Source of the DNA: Phytophthora sp. 'mugwort'
Lineage: Eukaryota > Oomycota > Peronosporomycetes > Peronosporales > Peronosporaceae
Direction of reading: 5' to 3'
Assembly (NCBI GenBank): GCA_033558025.1
Contig: JAUCEF010000045.1
Location: forward strand, 44,584 to 108,583
DNA length: 64,000 bases
In this document: in pieces, positions 1 to 9,950 of the stretch
Layout: each line of letters starts with the position of its first letter
How positions within the stretch are numbered: position 1 is the first letter of the stretch
Made by a program: the position numbers and the translations under genes
Notes under the pieces: generated by a model
Databases searched by the model: none
Told to the model about the DNA's origin: nothing
What the model saw: only the letters and a program-made list of their open reading frames with translations

Positions 1-414
1 ATTGTTTTGATTATCTTTTAATAATGGATATTTTAATCGTTGATATTTTAAACTATCAAAAAAATATCTTGTTTTATCTGATATCCATTCTTTATTAATA
101 TTAAAATTAGTTTTAGGTAAAATACGTATAATTTCATTATTAAAAATATCAATTTTAATATTTGAACCAATACTATCTAAAATAGCAATACCCTCTTTTT
201 TTTTTAATTCCCAAGAACGTGCTTTAAAAGTATAGGGTTTAGAAGTTAATGCACCAACAGGACATAAATCTACTAAATTACCAGAAAATTCGGATTTAAA
301 AATATTTGAAGAATAAAAATTAATTTCAGTTTTATTACCACGACCTGTTGTACCTAAACCGTCAATTCCACAAATTTCATTAGCAAAACGTACACAACGT
401 GTACAATGAATACA
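1..414 (-). pseudogene. nad11: nad11 fragment, end of inverted arm b
   Basis: The reverse complement equals part of nad11 starting at 36,852, inside the codon after the MTRC motif; the rest of the fragment lies to the left of the window start. The 5' end of nad11 is missing: homology stops at 414, seven bases before the cob stop codon. No start codon is available, so this is a truncated copy made by the inverted-repeat boundary falling inside nad11. The same junction recurs at 42,687. Confidence 0.85.
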
Positions 415-421
415 ATTTAAA

Positions 422-1597
422 TTATTTATTTTTATTTATTAAAGATTTTTTATTAATATTATAACGTACTAAATAAGTTTCTAATTTACCTAAAAATGGT
501 ATAATTATTATAAAAAAAAAAAAATAATAAATCATACTTATAATACCAATTTCAGTATAAGGATATTCAACTGGACATTGTCCAACCCAACCTAATAATA
601 AAAAAGCTATAACTAATAACCAATAACAAATTTTAAATATAGGTCTAAAAGCTGTACTTCTAATTTCAGATGAATTTGTAAAAGGTATTGTTAATAAAAT
701 AAGTAATGAACCAAACATAGCTATAACACCGCCAATTTTATTAGGAATAGATCTTAAAATTGCATAAAACGGTAAAAAATACCATTCTGGTACGATATGT
801 AAAGGTGTTTTCATTGGATTTGCTTCAATATAATTATCGGGATGACCTAATGTATTAGGATAAAAAAAAATAAAAATAAAGAAAATCAAAAATAAGATCA
901 TTAATCCAAATAAATCTTTAGTATAAAAATATGGATAAAAAGGTATATTTTCATTTTTTAATGTAATACCTAAAGGATTATTTGAACCAACTTCATGTAA
1001 TAAAATTAAATGTATCAATACGGCACCCACAATTATAAAAGGTAATGTAAAATGTAAACTAAAAAAACGATTTAATGTTGGATTATCAACAGCAAATCCG
1101 CCCCAAAGCCAATCAACAATATCTTTTCCTATTAAGGGTATTGCAGAAAATAAATTAGTAATAACAGTTGCACCCCAAAAACTCATTTGTCCCCAAGGTA
1201 AAACATAACCCATAAAAGCTGTAGCCATCATTAAAATAAAAATAATTACACCAGAAGACCATATAGCTTCTCTTGGTGTGATATAAGAACCATAATATAA
1301 ACCACGAAAAATATGAATATATACAACAATAAAAAAAAAAGATGCTCCATTTGCATGTGTATATCTAATTAACCAACCATTATTTACATCTCTCATAATA
1401 TGTTCAACACTATTAAAAGCTAAATCAATATGTGGAGTATAATGCATTGCTAAAAAAATACCTGTTAAAATTTGTATTACTAACATAATACCAGCTAACG
1501 AACCGAATCCAAAAAAATAATTTAAATTAATAGGTGTAGGATAATCTATTAAATGATTATTAAGAATCGCAAATAATGATTTTTTATTCCATCTCAT
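422..1597 (-). CDS. cob: Apocytochrome b (complex III)
   Basis: Cytochrome b, the membrane core of the bc1 complex that oxidises ubiquinol and passes electrons to cytochrome c1. Nearly the whole length is diagnostic: HLIDYPTP near the N-terminus, [20 protein letters not shown] in the Qo region and [16 protein letters not shown] toward the C-terminus. I chose the ATG at 1597 (MRWNKKS), which gives 391 residues, a normal length. The frame is open ten codons further up but only to a TTG. It is followed on the minus strand by nad9 upstream and the truncated nad11 seven bases downstream. No intron. Confidence 0.96.
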   Translation of the reverse strand: MRWNKKSLFAILNNHLIDYPTPINLNYFFGFGSLAGIMLVIQILTGIFLAMHYTPHIDLAFNSVEHIMRDVNNGWLIRYTHANGASFFFIVVYIHIFRGLYYGSYITPREAIWSSGVIIFILMMATAFMGYVLPWGQMSFWGATVITNLFSAIPLIGKDIVDWLWGGFAVDNPTLNRFFSLHFTLPFIIVGAVLIHLILLHEVGSNNPLGITLKNENIPFYPYFYTKDLFGLMILFLIFFIFIFFYPNTLGHPDNYIEANPMKTPLHIVPEWYFLPFYAILRSIPNKIGGVIAMFGSLLILLTIPFTNSSEIRSTAFRPIFKICYWLLVIAFLLLGWVGQCPVEYPYTEIGIISMIYYFFFFIIIIPFLGKLETYLVRYNINKKSLINKNK

Positions 1598-1644
1598 AAT
1601 ATGAAATGAAAAATTACCTAAAAGCAAAAATAATTAATAAAATA

Positions 1645-2211
1645 TTACATATTTATTTTATTATTCCAAGGATTATTAAATTCAAATAATCGGTATTGTT
1701 GTGATAAATTAATGGGTTCATAAACAACACGTTTTTTTAATTCATTATAAAAAATTTCTAAAAAACCACTTAAAGGGAAATCTTTACGTAAAGGATGTCC
1801 TTCAAAACCATAATCTGTTAAAATCCGTCTTAAATCGGGATGGTATAAAAAAAAAATACCAAACATATCCCAAACTTCTCTTTCACACCAATTGGCTGAT
1901 TGATATATTTTTATAATTGAATCTACCGGTTGTAATTCATTAATTATTATTTTAATTTTTAAACGACTATTAAAACGAATACTTAATAAATTATAAATTA
2001 TTTCAAAACGTTTTTTTTTATTAATATAATCTATAACACAAATTTCTGATAATACTTTAAATTGAGTATTTGTATGATTTTTTAAAAAAAATAAAATAGG
2101 AATTAAATTTTTTGTAGAAATATTTATACATAATTCATTTTTATATAAAGTATAATTTATTATTGGTAAAATCTGTAATAAATATTGACTAAATTTTTTT
2201 AATACTTTCAT
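1645..2211 (-). CDS. nad9: NADH dehydrogenase subunit 9 (30-kDa)
   Basis: Peripheral-arm subunit of complex I (NuoC family). The 188-residue protein carries the family signature near residues 106-150: [41 protein letters not shown] start; length is normal for mitochondrial nad9. It lies upstream of cob on the same strand with a 47-bp gap, and downstream of atp9. Confidence 0.95.
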   Translation of the reverse strand: MKVLKKFSQYLLQILPIINYTLYKNELCINISTKNLIPILFFLKNHTNTQFKVLSEICVIDYINKKKRFEIIYNLLSIRFNSRLKIKIIINELQPVDSIIKIYQSANWCEREVWDMFGIFFLYHPDLRRILTDYGFEGHPLRKDFPLSGFLEIFYNELKKRVVYEPINLSQQYRLFEFNNPWNNKINM

Positions 2212-2330
2212 AAATAAAAAATAATTATAAATATTTATAATTATAAATATTTATATATTAAAAAAATAAATAATTTTTTTTCTAAAATAAATACTATAAC
2301 CAGTATTAGTATATATATAACATAAAATAC

Positions 2331-2350
2331 GATAAAAATTAATTTTTATC
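2331..2350. terminator. Perfect 20-bp palindrome 3' of atp9
   Basis: GATAAAAATT followed by its exact complement, in the spacer between the atp9 stop (2375) and the nad9 start (2211). It may fold as a stem-loop at the atp9 mRNA 3' end and act in processing or termination. Function is inferred from position only. Confidence 0.35.
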
Positions 2351-2374
2351 ATATTTTTCAGGATTTAATTTTAA

Positions 2375-2626
<252 letters not shown>

Positions 2627-2840
2627 TTATTTAAAATATCTTAAAGAATAAACTTTTTTAGAATATTTAATTATATAAAAAATTTTAAATTATATATAAT
2701 ATTATTATATACTTTAACTAATTTTAAATTAAAATATAATTTTATTAAAAAAAATTATATTAAAATTAATATAGTTAAAATAATTTTATAAAAATTTTTT
2801 TAATTTAATAACAATAAATTTTTTTATATTTTTAAATAAT

Positions 2841-3194
2841 TTACCATTCTAAAGCATCACTACACCAAATATAAATAAAACCTATAACTAATTCAACTAA
2901 AAATTCAATCATAGTCCAAAATCCCCATGAAAAATTTGAACTTAAAGTTAAAACCCAAGGAAAAATAAAAACAGCTTCTAAATCAAAAATAATAAAAAGG
3001 ATAGCTACTAAATAAAATTTTACATCAAAAATTTTTCTAGCATCATCATAAGGATTAAATCCACATTCATAGGCTGTTAACTTTTCTAAATCATCTTTTT
3101 GTTTAATTAAACTAAAAGATAAAATGAAAATTAAAATTGATAAAAATAAACTTAATATTAAGAATATAAAAATATTTGAATAATTTAATAACAT
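2841..3194 (-). CDS. nad3: NADH dehydrogenase subunit 3
   Basis: Small membrane subunit of complex I (NuoA family), 117 residues. Signature [25 protein letters not shown] and the C-terminal helix with [11 protein letters not shown] are clear. The frame stays open into trnD, but the ATG at 3194 (MLLNYSN) begins just after the tRNA and gives a normal length, so I use it. The gene lies 35 bp from trnD, so tRNA punctuation probably releases its 5' end. Confidence 0.95.
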   Translation of the reverse strand: MLLNYSNIFIFLILSLFLSILIFILSFSLIKQKDDLEKLTAYECGFNPYDDARKIFDVKFYLVAILFIIFDLEAVFIFPWVLTLSSNFSWGFWTMIEFLVELVIGFIYIWCSDALEW

Positions 3195-3229
3195 ATTTAT
3201 AAATTTTTTTAAATATAATAAATTTAAAC

Positions 3230-3302
3230 GGAAAAAACGGGACTTGAACCCGCGACTTATAGCGTGACAAGCTACCACTCTAACCAACTGAGCTATTTTT
3301 CC
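3230..3302 (-). tRNA. trnD: tRNA-Asp (GTC)
   Basis: 73 nt. Acceptor GGAAAAA/TTTTTCC pairs in full; T-loop TTCAAGT; anticodon loop TTGTCAC closed by a 5-bp stem. Confidence 0.92.
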
Positions 3303-3338
3303 AATATAAAATATTATATCTTATTTTTGTATATTTTA

Positions 3339-4058
3339 TTAATGTAAATTTAAAGCATCATTTATATACATACACGTTAAAATCGTAAACACATATGCCT
3401 GAATTAAAGCTACAGCAATTTCTAAACCAACCAATAATACAATAATTATTAATGGAATAAAATGTGCCATAAAAATAAAACTATTTACATTTAACATAGC
3501 CCAAGCAAAACCTGCAATTACTTTTAATAAAGTATGTCCAGCCATCATATTTGCAAATAATCGTACAGGTAAACTAATTACACGAAAAATGTATGAAACT
3601 AATTCAATAGGTACTAAGATGGGAACTAATGCTATACTTGCACCACTAGGTAATAATAAATTTAAAAAATTAAATTTATGTTTTTTAATTCCAATTAAAT
3701 TAAAACCTAAATAAATTGTTAATGCTAAAGTAAACGTAATAATTAAATGACTTGTTATAGTAAAACTGTATGGAATCATTCCTATTAAATTACATAATAA
3801 AATAAAAAAAAAAACAACAAAAATTAATGAAACAAAATATTTACCAGCTTTTCCTATACTAGAATAAGTTAATTCAATTGTAATATTAAAAATCATTTCA
3901 AAAATTTGTTGAAAACGTGTTGGAATAAATTTAGTTTTTATACATGTAAATATATATAAATAAACTAAACCTATTACTAAAATTAAAGAAGCATTAGTAA
4001 ATACAAAAGGTATTTGAAAAATAGGTAAAATTTCAAATTGTTCTAAAGGACTAACCAT
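3339..4058 (-). CDS. atp6: ATP synthase subunit a (F0)
   Basis: Subunit a of ATP synthase, the proton half-channel next to the c ring. 239 residues with about six membrane helices. The essential Arg is in LPVRLFANMMAGH (around residue 167), and the last helix has LEIAVALIQAYVF. Starts at ATG 4058; cox3 ends upstream 24 bp away on the same strand and trnD follows. Confidence 0.96.
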   Translation of the reverse strand: MVSPLEQFEILPIFQIPFVFTNASLILVIGLVYLYIFTCIKTKFIPTRFQQIFEMIFNITIELTYSSIGKAGKYFVSLIFVVFFFILLCNLIGMIPYSFTITSHLIITFTLALTIYLGFNLIGIKKHKFNFLNLLLPSGASIALVPILVPIELVSYIFRVISLPVRLFANMMAGHTLLKVIAGFAWAMLNVNSFIFMAHFIPLIIIVLLVGLEIAVALIQAYVFTILTCMYINDALNLH

Positions 4059-4082
4059 AAAAATTATTAATTTTTTAATAAA

Positions 4083-4997
4083 TTAATTACCTCCCCACCA
4101 GTAAACTGCTACAAATAAAAATAACCAAACAACATCTACAAAATGCCAATACCAAGCTGCAGCTTCAAAACCGAAATGATGTTGTTTTGTAAAATGATGA
4201 TTAATTAATCTAATAGTACTTACTATAATAAAAATAGTACCTACAATAACGTGAATACCATGAAAACCTGTTAATAAAAAAAAAGTTGTACCATAAATAC
4301 TATCAGAAATTGAAAAAGTACTTTCAATATATTCATAGGCTTGAATTAAAGTAAAAAAAAAAGCTAATAAAATTGTAATAATTAAACTTAAAATAGCATT
4401 TTTTCTATCACCAAAAACTATTGAATGGTGTGCCCAAGTAATAGTTGCCCCAGATGATAATAATATTACAGTATTTAATAAAGGAATACCCCAAGCATTA
4501 ACAGTTTCAATACCTAATGGTGGCCATAAAGATCCAATTTCAGGTGTTGGTGCTAAAGCTGAATGAAAAAAAGCCCAAAAAAAACTAACAAAAAATAGTA
4601 ATTCACTAAAAATAAATAAAAGCATACCATTTCTTAAACCTAATTGTACTTGTTTAGTATGTTGACCTTCATATACAGCTTCTCTAACTATATCACGAAA
4701 CCAAGTATACATTGTTAAAATAATCATTAAAAATCCTGTTAAAATTAAGAAATTACTGCCAATATAACCATGAAAATACATAGCACCACCAAAAGTTAAA
4801 AAAAAAAGTCCAAAAGAAATTATAAAAGGCCAAGGACTTGGATCTACTAAATGATAAGGATGTTTTTGTGTATTTTGTATATTATTACTAATTTCTTTTA
4901 AAATTTTTAAATCATTTTGAAATTTATCGATATTAGAATCATTTGTTGTAGTTTCTATTTGTAAATTTTTTTTATTAATATAATAATAATTTTTCAT
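4083..4997 (-). CDS. cox3: Cytochrome c oxidase subunit III
   Basis: Subunit III of complex IV. The conserved body begins at HPYHLVDPSPWPF (about residue 46) and ends with the [21 protein letters not shown] block. At 304 residues it is longer than the usual ~260-270 because of a polar, Asn/Lys-rich N-terminal extension with no later Met before the conserved region. The only ATG is at 4997, so the extension appears to be genuine. Confidence 0.95.
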   Translation of the reverse strand: MKNYYYINKKNLQIETTTNDSNIDKFQNDLKILKEISNNIQNTQKHPYHLVDPSPWPFIISFGLFFLTFGGAMYFHGYIGSNFLILTGFLMIILTMYTWFRDIVREAVYEGQHTKQVQLGLRNGMLLFIFSELLFFVSFFWAFFHSALAPTPEIGSLWPPLGIETVNAWGIPLLNTVILLSSGATITWAHHSIVFGDRKNAILSLIITILLAFFFTLIQAYEYIESTFSISDSIYGTTFFLLTGFHGIHVIVGTIFIIVSTIRLINHHFTKQHHFGFEAAAWYWHFVDVVWLFLFVAVYWWGGN

Positions 4998-5057
4998 AAG
5001 AATTTTATAATTTGTAATAATTAATTATTTAATGATAAATAATGTATTTTAAAAAAA

Positions 5058-5489
5058 TTAATCAAAAATAAGATTAAATTTTAATTTTTTTATATTTTTA
5101 TAATATTGTTTTTTTGTATTGATTGTTTTACTTTTATTTTTTGAAGTTTGAATAATTTCGTTTGTTATGTTTTTTAAATTTGCATTTAAAAGTAACCACG
5201 ATATCGATTTTTTAATTTGTTTATCTTCATTTAAAAGCATTAAAAAATATCTATCTTTTTTTTTTTTTTTTTTATTTCGTTTTTTATTTGGAATACTTAT
5301 TGCTTTTAATTTCGGTAATAAATTTTCAATTGATTTAAATAAAATAAAATTCGGTTTTTGTTTTGTAATTTTTTTTAAAGTAATTAAAATATTTATAAAT
5401 ATGTTTTCAGAACAAGTTTTTTTTCCTTTTTTTAATAACATATTTATAAATAATTTTTTTATTTTATACTCTTCGTATTTTAGTTCCAT
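5058..5489 (-). CDS. rps7: Ribosomal protein S7
   Basis: Small-subunit protein that organises the 3' major domain of rns. [20 protein letters not shown] matches the family N-terminal helix pair; [12 protein letters not shown] lies at the expected C-terminal position. 143 residues, Lys-rich. Its ATG (5489) overlaps the 3' end of rps12 by 26 bp, the bacterial str-operon order rpsL-rpsG. A long A-run codes a poly-Lys stretch near residues 70-77. Confidence 0.9.
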   Translation of the reverse strand: MELKYEEYKIKKLFINMLLKKGKKTCSENIFINILITLKKITKQKPNFILFKSIENLLPKLKAISIPNKKRNKKKKKKDRYFLMLLNEDKQIKKSISWLLLNANLKNITNEIIQTSKNKSKTINTKKQYYKNIKKLKFNLIFD

Positions 5490-5844
5490 ATTTTGATCTT
5501 GATGTTTTTCGAGAATAAATCCCTAATAAATCATATTTACCACGAATTACATGATATTTTACTCCAGGTAAATCTTTTACACGACCTCCTCTAACTAATA
5601 CTATTGAATGTTCTTGTAAAGTATGACCAATACCTGGAATATAAGTAATTATTGTATACCTACTAGATAGGTGTACTTTTGCTACTTTACGCATAGCAGA
5701 ATTTGGTTTTTTAGGTGTTGTATTATAAACTTTTAAACAAATACCTTTACGTTGAGGACATTGTTTTAAAGCTGGACTTTTATTTCTTTTTTTTTTTTCT
5801 AAACGTTTTTGTTTTTTTAAAAATAATTGATTAATTGTTGACAT
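5464..5844 (-). CDS. rps12: Ribosomal protein S12
   Basis: Decoding-centre protein of the small subunit. 126 residues from ATG 5844. [16 protein letters not shown] and [20 protein letters not shown] are textbook S12 blocks. The frame is open further upstream, but that part lies in trnV, so the internal ATG is the right start. Overlaps rps7 by 26 bp. Confidence 0.96.
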   Translation of the reverse strand: MSTINQLFLKKQKRLEKKKRNKSPALKQCPQRKGICLKVYNTTPKKPNSAMRKVAKVHLSSRYTIITYIPGIGHTLQEHSIVLVRGGRVKDLPGVKYHVIRGKYDLLGIYSRKTSRSKYGTKIRRV

Positions 5845-5862
5845 ATTATTTGTTATTTTATT

Positions 5863-5934
5863 GAATAATAACGGACTCGAACCGCTAACATTTTCGGTGT
5901 AAACGAAATACTCTACCAATTGAGTTAATTATTC
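5863..5934 (-). tRNA. trnV: tRNA-Val (TAC)
   Basis: 72 nt; acceptor GAATAAT pairs exactly with ATTATTC; anticodon loop TTTACAC in stem TTTCG/CGAAA. First of four tRNAs stacked between rps12 and rps10. Confidence 0.9.
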
Positions 5935-5937
5935 ATT

Positions 5938-6010
5938 GGGCCTAAGTAGATTTGAACTACTGACTTTACACTTATCAGGCGTATACTCTAACCAACTGAG
6001 TTATAGGCCC
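5938..6010 (-). tRNA. trnI: tRNA-Ile (GAT)
   Basis: 73 nt; acceptor GGGCCTA/TAGGCCC; anticodon loop CTGATAA. Three bases separate it from trnV. Confidence 0.92.
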
Positions 6011-6013
6011 TTT

Positions 6014-6084
6014 TGAAGTAAAAGGATTCGAACCTTTGATTTTCCGTACCAAAAACGGAGGCCTTACCACTTGGCTATACTTCA
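6014..6084 (-). tRNA. trnQ: tRNA-Gln (TTG)
   Basis: 71 nt; acceptor TGAAGTA/TACTTCA; stem TCCGT/ACGGA encloses loop TTTTGGT, anticodon TTG. Confidence 0.9.
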
Positions 6085-6099
6085 AAATAAATAAAATAT

Positions 6100-6172
6100 A
6101 TGCTTAGAAAGATTTGAACTTTCATTTTATAGATCCGCAATCTAACGCTTTATCCATTTAAGCTATAAGCAT
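6100..6172 (-). tRNA. trnR: tRNA-Arg (GCG)
   Basis: 73 nt; acceptor ATGCTTA/TAAGCAT; anticodon loop TTGCGGA. It should decode CGY; CGA codons also occur in the window (for example in nad7). Confidence 0.85.
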
Positions 6173-6182
6173 AAGTTTAATT

Positions 6183-6509
6183 TTAATTTTTTTTTATAAT
6201 TTTAATATTTATTAATGAATTTTTAGATAAAAATTTTTTAATTAAAACTAAAAAATTTAATAAATAAAAAATATTTTTAAATTTTATATTAATTTTAGAA
6301 GTATAATTTTTATGAATAAAATGTTCACGTGATTTTTTATTTACATGGGGAGATCTTAATAATGTAAAAATTTTTTTTTTTTGTTTTGTTTGAAATACAC
6401 CGGGTATTTGAATATTTTTGAATTTATTAATTTTTTTTAATTTTAATAAATTTTGTTTGAGTTGATTTATTTTTTGAAATGATTTAAAAGTTATTCTTAA
6501 AAGATACAT
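6183..6509 (-). CDS. rps10: Ribosomal protein S10
   Basis: Small-subunit head protein. The LLRSPHVNKKSREHF block is the S10 signature (E. coli SPHVNKDARDQ type). 108 residues from ATG 6509, normal for mitochondrial S10; packed between trnR and trnF. Confidence 0.92.
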   Translation of the reverse strand: MYLLRITFKSFQKINQLKQNLLKLKKINKFKNIQIPGVFQTKQKKKIFTLLRSPHVNKKSREHFIHKNYTSKINIKFKNIFYLLNFLVLIKKFLSKNSLINIKIIKKN

Positions 6510-6526
6510 ATTTTAATAATAAAATT

Positions 6527-6599
6527 GTCTGGAGGTGGATTTGAACCACCGACACAAAGATTTTCAGTCTTTTACTCTAACCAACTGAGCTATCCAAAC
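6527..6599 (-). tRNA. trnF: tRNA-Phe (GAA)
   Basis: 73 nt; stem AAAGA/TCTTT around loop CTGAAAA; acceptor GTCTGGA/TCCAAAC with one G-T pair. Confidence 0.92.
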
Positions 6600-6605
6600 T
6601 AAATA

Positions 6606-8099
6606 TTATATTAATAAATATAAATAAATTTTGTTTAAATTTATTAATATAATATTAGGATAAATAAATAAAAATAAAATAAATTGAGTACTAATTAATA
6701 ATATTATACTTTGACTTTTATTTATTTGTGAAATATACATTTTTCTAAATATTTTTTCAAAATAAATAATTTTAATTATTTTTAAATAATAAAAAGAGCT
6801 TAAAACACTTATAATAATACCAAAAAATACTAAACTAAAATAATTATTTTTAATAGCTGAAAAAAATATAAATAATTTTGAAAAAAAACCCGCTAATGGG
6901 GGTATACCAGCTAATGAAAAAATATTTATGATTATAATAATAGCAATTAATTTATTAATAGTATATATATTTGATAAATCTGTTAAATATTTAATTGGTT
7001 TATGATTGATATTTAAAGATAAATAAGAAGTCCATAAATTAATACTTGTTATAATATAAATTATAATATATAATAAAATAAATGGAATATTATTTAACAT
7101 ATTTGAAGTAAATCCTATTAATATAAAACCTACATGACTTATTGCACTATAAGCTAATAATCTTTTGATTTTTTTTTGTTGTAATGCCGATAATGCACCG
7201 ATTAACATAGATAAAAATGAAATAATATAAAAAAAAATTTCAAAGAAATATGAAATATTAAAAAAAATCTCAAAAAATAAACGAATTAAAATTCCTATAA
7301 AAGCAATTTTTGGTACAATAGCAAAAAAACTTGAAATATTATTTGGAGCACCTTCATATACATCAGGCAACCAAAAATGAAAAGGTGTAGCACCTATTTT
7401 AAATAAAATACCAACTAAAATAAAAATTAATCCATAAGATAAACTAATTAATATATTTATATTATCTAAAAAATTTATATTTGATAATATTAAAAAAATA
7501 TTATTAAAATTTAATGAACCTGTAATAGCATAAATTATTGAAGAACCAAATAGAATAAAACCTGAAGCAATTGATCCTAAAATAAAATATTTTAAACCAG
7601 CCTCAATTGATAATATCGATTTTTTTTGGGTGGATGTTAATATATAAAAACTTAAACTTTGTAATTCAATTGCTAAATATAAAGTAATAAAATGATTTGC
7701 AGATACCAATAACATTAAACCCAATAATGATATTAACATTAATATATTAATTTCATATGAATTTATTTTTTGTTGTATTAAATATTTTTGTTGTATTAAA
7801 AAACAAATAATTGTTAATAAAATTAAAATTATTTTAATAAATTGTGTAAAATTATTAATAAGTAATACACCATTTAATATGTTACTTGAAATATTTGTTA
7901 TATTTAACGTTAATATTAAAAGAATTAATAATAAATATATTATTATAGTAGTAATATTTTTAATAATCAAAATTTTTTGAGCATTTTGATTTTTTTTATA
8001 AAAAACACCAAATAATAATAAAATTAATAAAAAAGTTGTTAAAAAAAATTCGGGGATAATAATTTCAAAATTATTATTAAAAATTTCCTGAAAAAACAT
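6606..8099 (-). CDS. nad2: NADH dehydrogenase subunit 2
   Basis: Antiporter-like proton-pumping subunit of complex I (NuoN family), 497 residues with ~14 predicted helices. Motifs: LYLAIELQSLSFYIL, GILFKIGATPFHFWLPDVYE (the discontinuous helix 7 region) and AYSAISHVGFILIG. First gene of the leftward unit; its ATG faces nad7 across a 116-bp divergent spacer. Confidence 0.95.
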   Translation of the reverse strand: MFFQEIFNNNFEIIIPEFFLTTFLLILLLFGVFYKKNQNAQKILIIKNITTIIIYLLLILLILTLNITNISSNILNGVLLINNFTQFIKIILILLTIICFLIQQKYLIQQKINSYEINILMLISLLGLMLLVSANHFITLYLAIELQSLSFYILTSTQKKSILSIEAGLKYFILGSIASGFILFGSSIIYAITGSLNFNNIFLILSNINFLDNINILISLSYGLIFILVGILFKIGATPFHFWLPDVYEGAPNNISSFFAIVPKIAFIGILIRLFFEIFFNISYFFEIFFYIISFLSMLIGALSALQQKKIKRLLAYSAISHVGFILIGFTSNMLNNIPFILLYIIIYIITSINLWTSYLSLNINHKPIKYLTDLSNIYTINKLIAIIIIINIFSLAGIPPLAGFFSKLFIFFSAIKNNYFSLVFFGIIISVLSSFYYLKIIKIIYFEKIFRKMYISQINKSQSIILLISTQFILFLFIYPNIILINLNKIYLYLLI

Positions 8100-8215
8100 A
8101 ATGTAATAAAAGAAATAAATATTTTAAAAATACTTACTTACTATATATGCTATATATTTATAAAAAAATTAATTTATAAATATTATATTTTTATTAAAAA
8201 AAAAAAAAAAAAAAA
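8100..8215. promoter_or_regulatory. Divergent nad2/nad7 intergenic region
   Basis: Short spacer between two divergent gene blocks, so it should hold the promoters or processing sites for both. It contains a near-palindromic ATATATGCTATATAT element around 8,142-8,156 and a run of twenty A directly before the nad7 ATG. No promoter consensus for this lineage is known to me; role inferred from gene direction. Confidence 0.35.
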
Positions 8216-9394
8216 ATGTCATTAAAAAAAATTAAAAATTTTTCTATAAATTTTGGTCCACAACATCCAGCGGCTCATGGTGTTTTACGTTTAATTTTAG
8301 AATTAAACGGTGAAGTTGTTAAAAAAGCTGATTCACATATAGGTTTATTACATAGAGGTACAGAAAAATTAATTGAATATAAAAATTATTTACAGGCGTT
8401 ACCTTATTTTGATCGTTTAGATTATGTATCTATGATGTGTCAAGAACATGCATATGTTTTGGCTATTGAAAAATTATTAAATTGTGATATACCTTTACGA
8501 GCACAATATATAAGAGTTTTATTTTCAGAAATAACACGTATCTTAAATCATTTATTAGCTGTATGTTGTCATGCTTTAGATGTAGGAGCTATGACACCTT
8601 ATTTTTGGGGATTTGAAGAACGTGAGAAATTAATGGAATTTTATGAACGTGTTTCTGGTGCACGTATGCATGCAGCTTATTTTAGACCTGGAGGTGTTAA
8701 TCAAGATTTGCCTAAAGGTTTGTTAAATGATATATATATTTTTTGTGAACAATTTAATACCCGTTTAGATGAAATTGAAGAAATGTTAACTAATAATAGA
8801 ATTTGGAAACAAAGATTAGTAGATATTGGTATTATATCTGCTAAAGATGCTTTAAATTTTGGTTTTAGTGGTGTTATGTTACGTGGATCAGGTATTTCAT
8901 GGGATTTACGTAAAACACAACCTTATGAAATTTATGATCAATTAAAATTTGATATACCTGTAGGTACAAATGGCGATTGTTATGATCGTTATTTAATTAG
9001 AATAGAAGAAATGCGACAATCAATTCGAATTATTTTGCAAGTACTTAATAAAATTCCCCAAGGTCCTATTAAATTAGATGATAAAAAAATTACAAATCCA
9101 AATAGAATTCAAATTAAAAATTCTATGGAGTCTTTAATTCATCATTTTAAATATTATTCAGAAAATATTTGTGTAAATGCTGGTGAAACTTATACAGTTA
9201 TTGAGGCACCTAAAGGTGAGTATGGTGTTTATTTAGTAGCAGATGGTACAAATAAACCCTACAGATGTAAAATTAAATCACCAGGATTTTTACATTTACA
9301 AGCATTAGATTTTATAGCTAAAAATCATATGATTGCTGATGTTGTTACAATTATTGGTACTTTAGATGTTGTTTTTGGTGAAATTGATCGTTAA
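8216..9394 (+). CDS. nad7: NADH dehydrogenase subunit 7 (49-kDa)
   Basis: Quinone-site subunit of the complex I peripheral arm (NuoD family). 392 residues, full length. Signatures: [20 protein letters not shown] at the N-terminus, [14 protein letters not shown], and the C-terminal [21 protein letters not shown] at 8216 follows a 20-A tract. First gene of the rightward block, followed by the rpl10-like ORF 38 bp on. Confidence 0.97.
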   Translation: MSLKKIKNFSINFGPQHPAAHGVLRLILELNGEVVKKADSHIGLLHRGTEKLIEYKNYLQALPYFDRLDYVSMMCQEHAYVLAIEKLLNCDIPLRAQYIRVLFSEITRILNHLLAVCCHALDVGAMTPYFWGFEEREKLMEFYERVSGARMHAAYFRPGGVNQDLPKGLLNDIYIFCEQFNTRLDEIEEMLTNNRIWKQRLVDIGIISAKDALNFGFSGVMLRGSGISWDLRKTQPYEIYDQLKFDIPVGTNGDCYDRYLIRIEEMRQSIRIILQVLNKIPQGPIKLDDKKITNPNRIQIKNSMESLIHHFKYYSENICVNAGETYTVIEAPKGEYGVYLVADGTNKPYRCKIKSPGFLHLQALDFIAKNHMIADVVTIIGTLDVVFGEIDR

Positions 9395-9432
9395 TATTAA
9401 TTATTAGAATAAAATTTTATTTTCAATAAATT

Positions 9433-9852
9433 ATGCAAAAAAAAAAATTTAAAAAGTATAAATTAAATCAATTACAAAAAATTAAACAAACTTATAAATA
9501 TATATATATATTTCGTTATAATGATTTAAATATTAATGAAATAATATCTTTAAAAAAAAAAATTAAAAAATTTGATTATAAATCTTTAATATTAAATCAA
9601 AATTTAATTATTGATATTTTTTTAAAATTAAAAGGACAAGGTTCTATTTTAATAATTTATGGAAATAATGAATTAAATTTAATAAGGGATTTATATAATT
9701 TTAAAAAACTTGAATTAATTTATTTGAGTATTCAAAATAATATTTATTCTAATTTAAAAGTAAAACAAATATTATCTAAAAACTATCCACCTTTAAATAA
9801 TTTAATTGTTCAATCATTTTTAAATTTTATATATTATTTAAGAAAAATTTAA
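9433..9852 (+). CDS. Ribosomal protein L10-like ORF
   Basis: 139-residue Lys/Asn/Ile-rich protein. The layout recalls L10: an N-terminal helix (ISLKKKIKKFDYKSL), a strand followed by a helix (NQNLIIDIFLKLKGQ), then GSILIIYGNNELNLIRDL in place of the family's GP-x-A-hydrophobic-strand segment. Mitochondrial rpl10 genes of plants and jakobids are similarly divergent. It ends three bases before trnH. The assignment rests on pattern only; an unassigned stramenopile ymf frame is the alternative. Confidence 0.45.
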   Translation: MQKKKFKKYKLNQLQKIKQTYKYIYIFRYNDLNINEIISLKKKIKKFDYKSLILNQNLIIDIFLKLKGQGSILIIYGNNELNLIRDLYNFKKLELIYLSIQNNIYSNLKVKQILSKNYPPLNNLIVQSFLNFIYYLRKI

Positions 9853-9855
9853 AAA

Positions 9856-9929
9856 GGCGATTATAACTTAAAGGTAGAGTGTTAGATTGTGGGTCTAAGT
9901 GTTATGGGTTCAAGTCCCATTTTTCGCCC
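9856..9929 (+). tRNA. trnH: tRNA-His (GTG)
   Basis: About 74 nt with an extra 5' G opposite the discriminator, as expected for His; stem TTAGA/TCTAA encloses TTGTGGG. The acceptor has two mismatches. Confidence 0.88.
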
Positions 9930-9950
9930 ATTTTTAAATTAAATTTTTTT

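Noticed and set aside
5167..5496. 109-codon plus-strand ORF
   Set aside because: Antisense to rps7; Phe-rich shadow of Lys codons.
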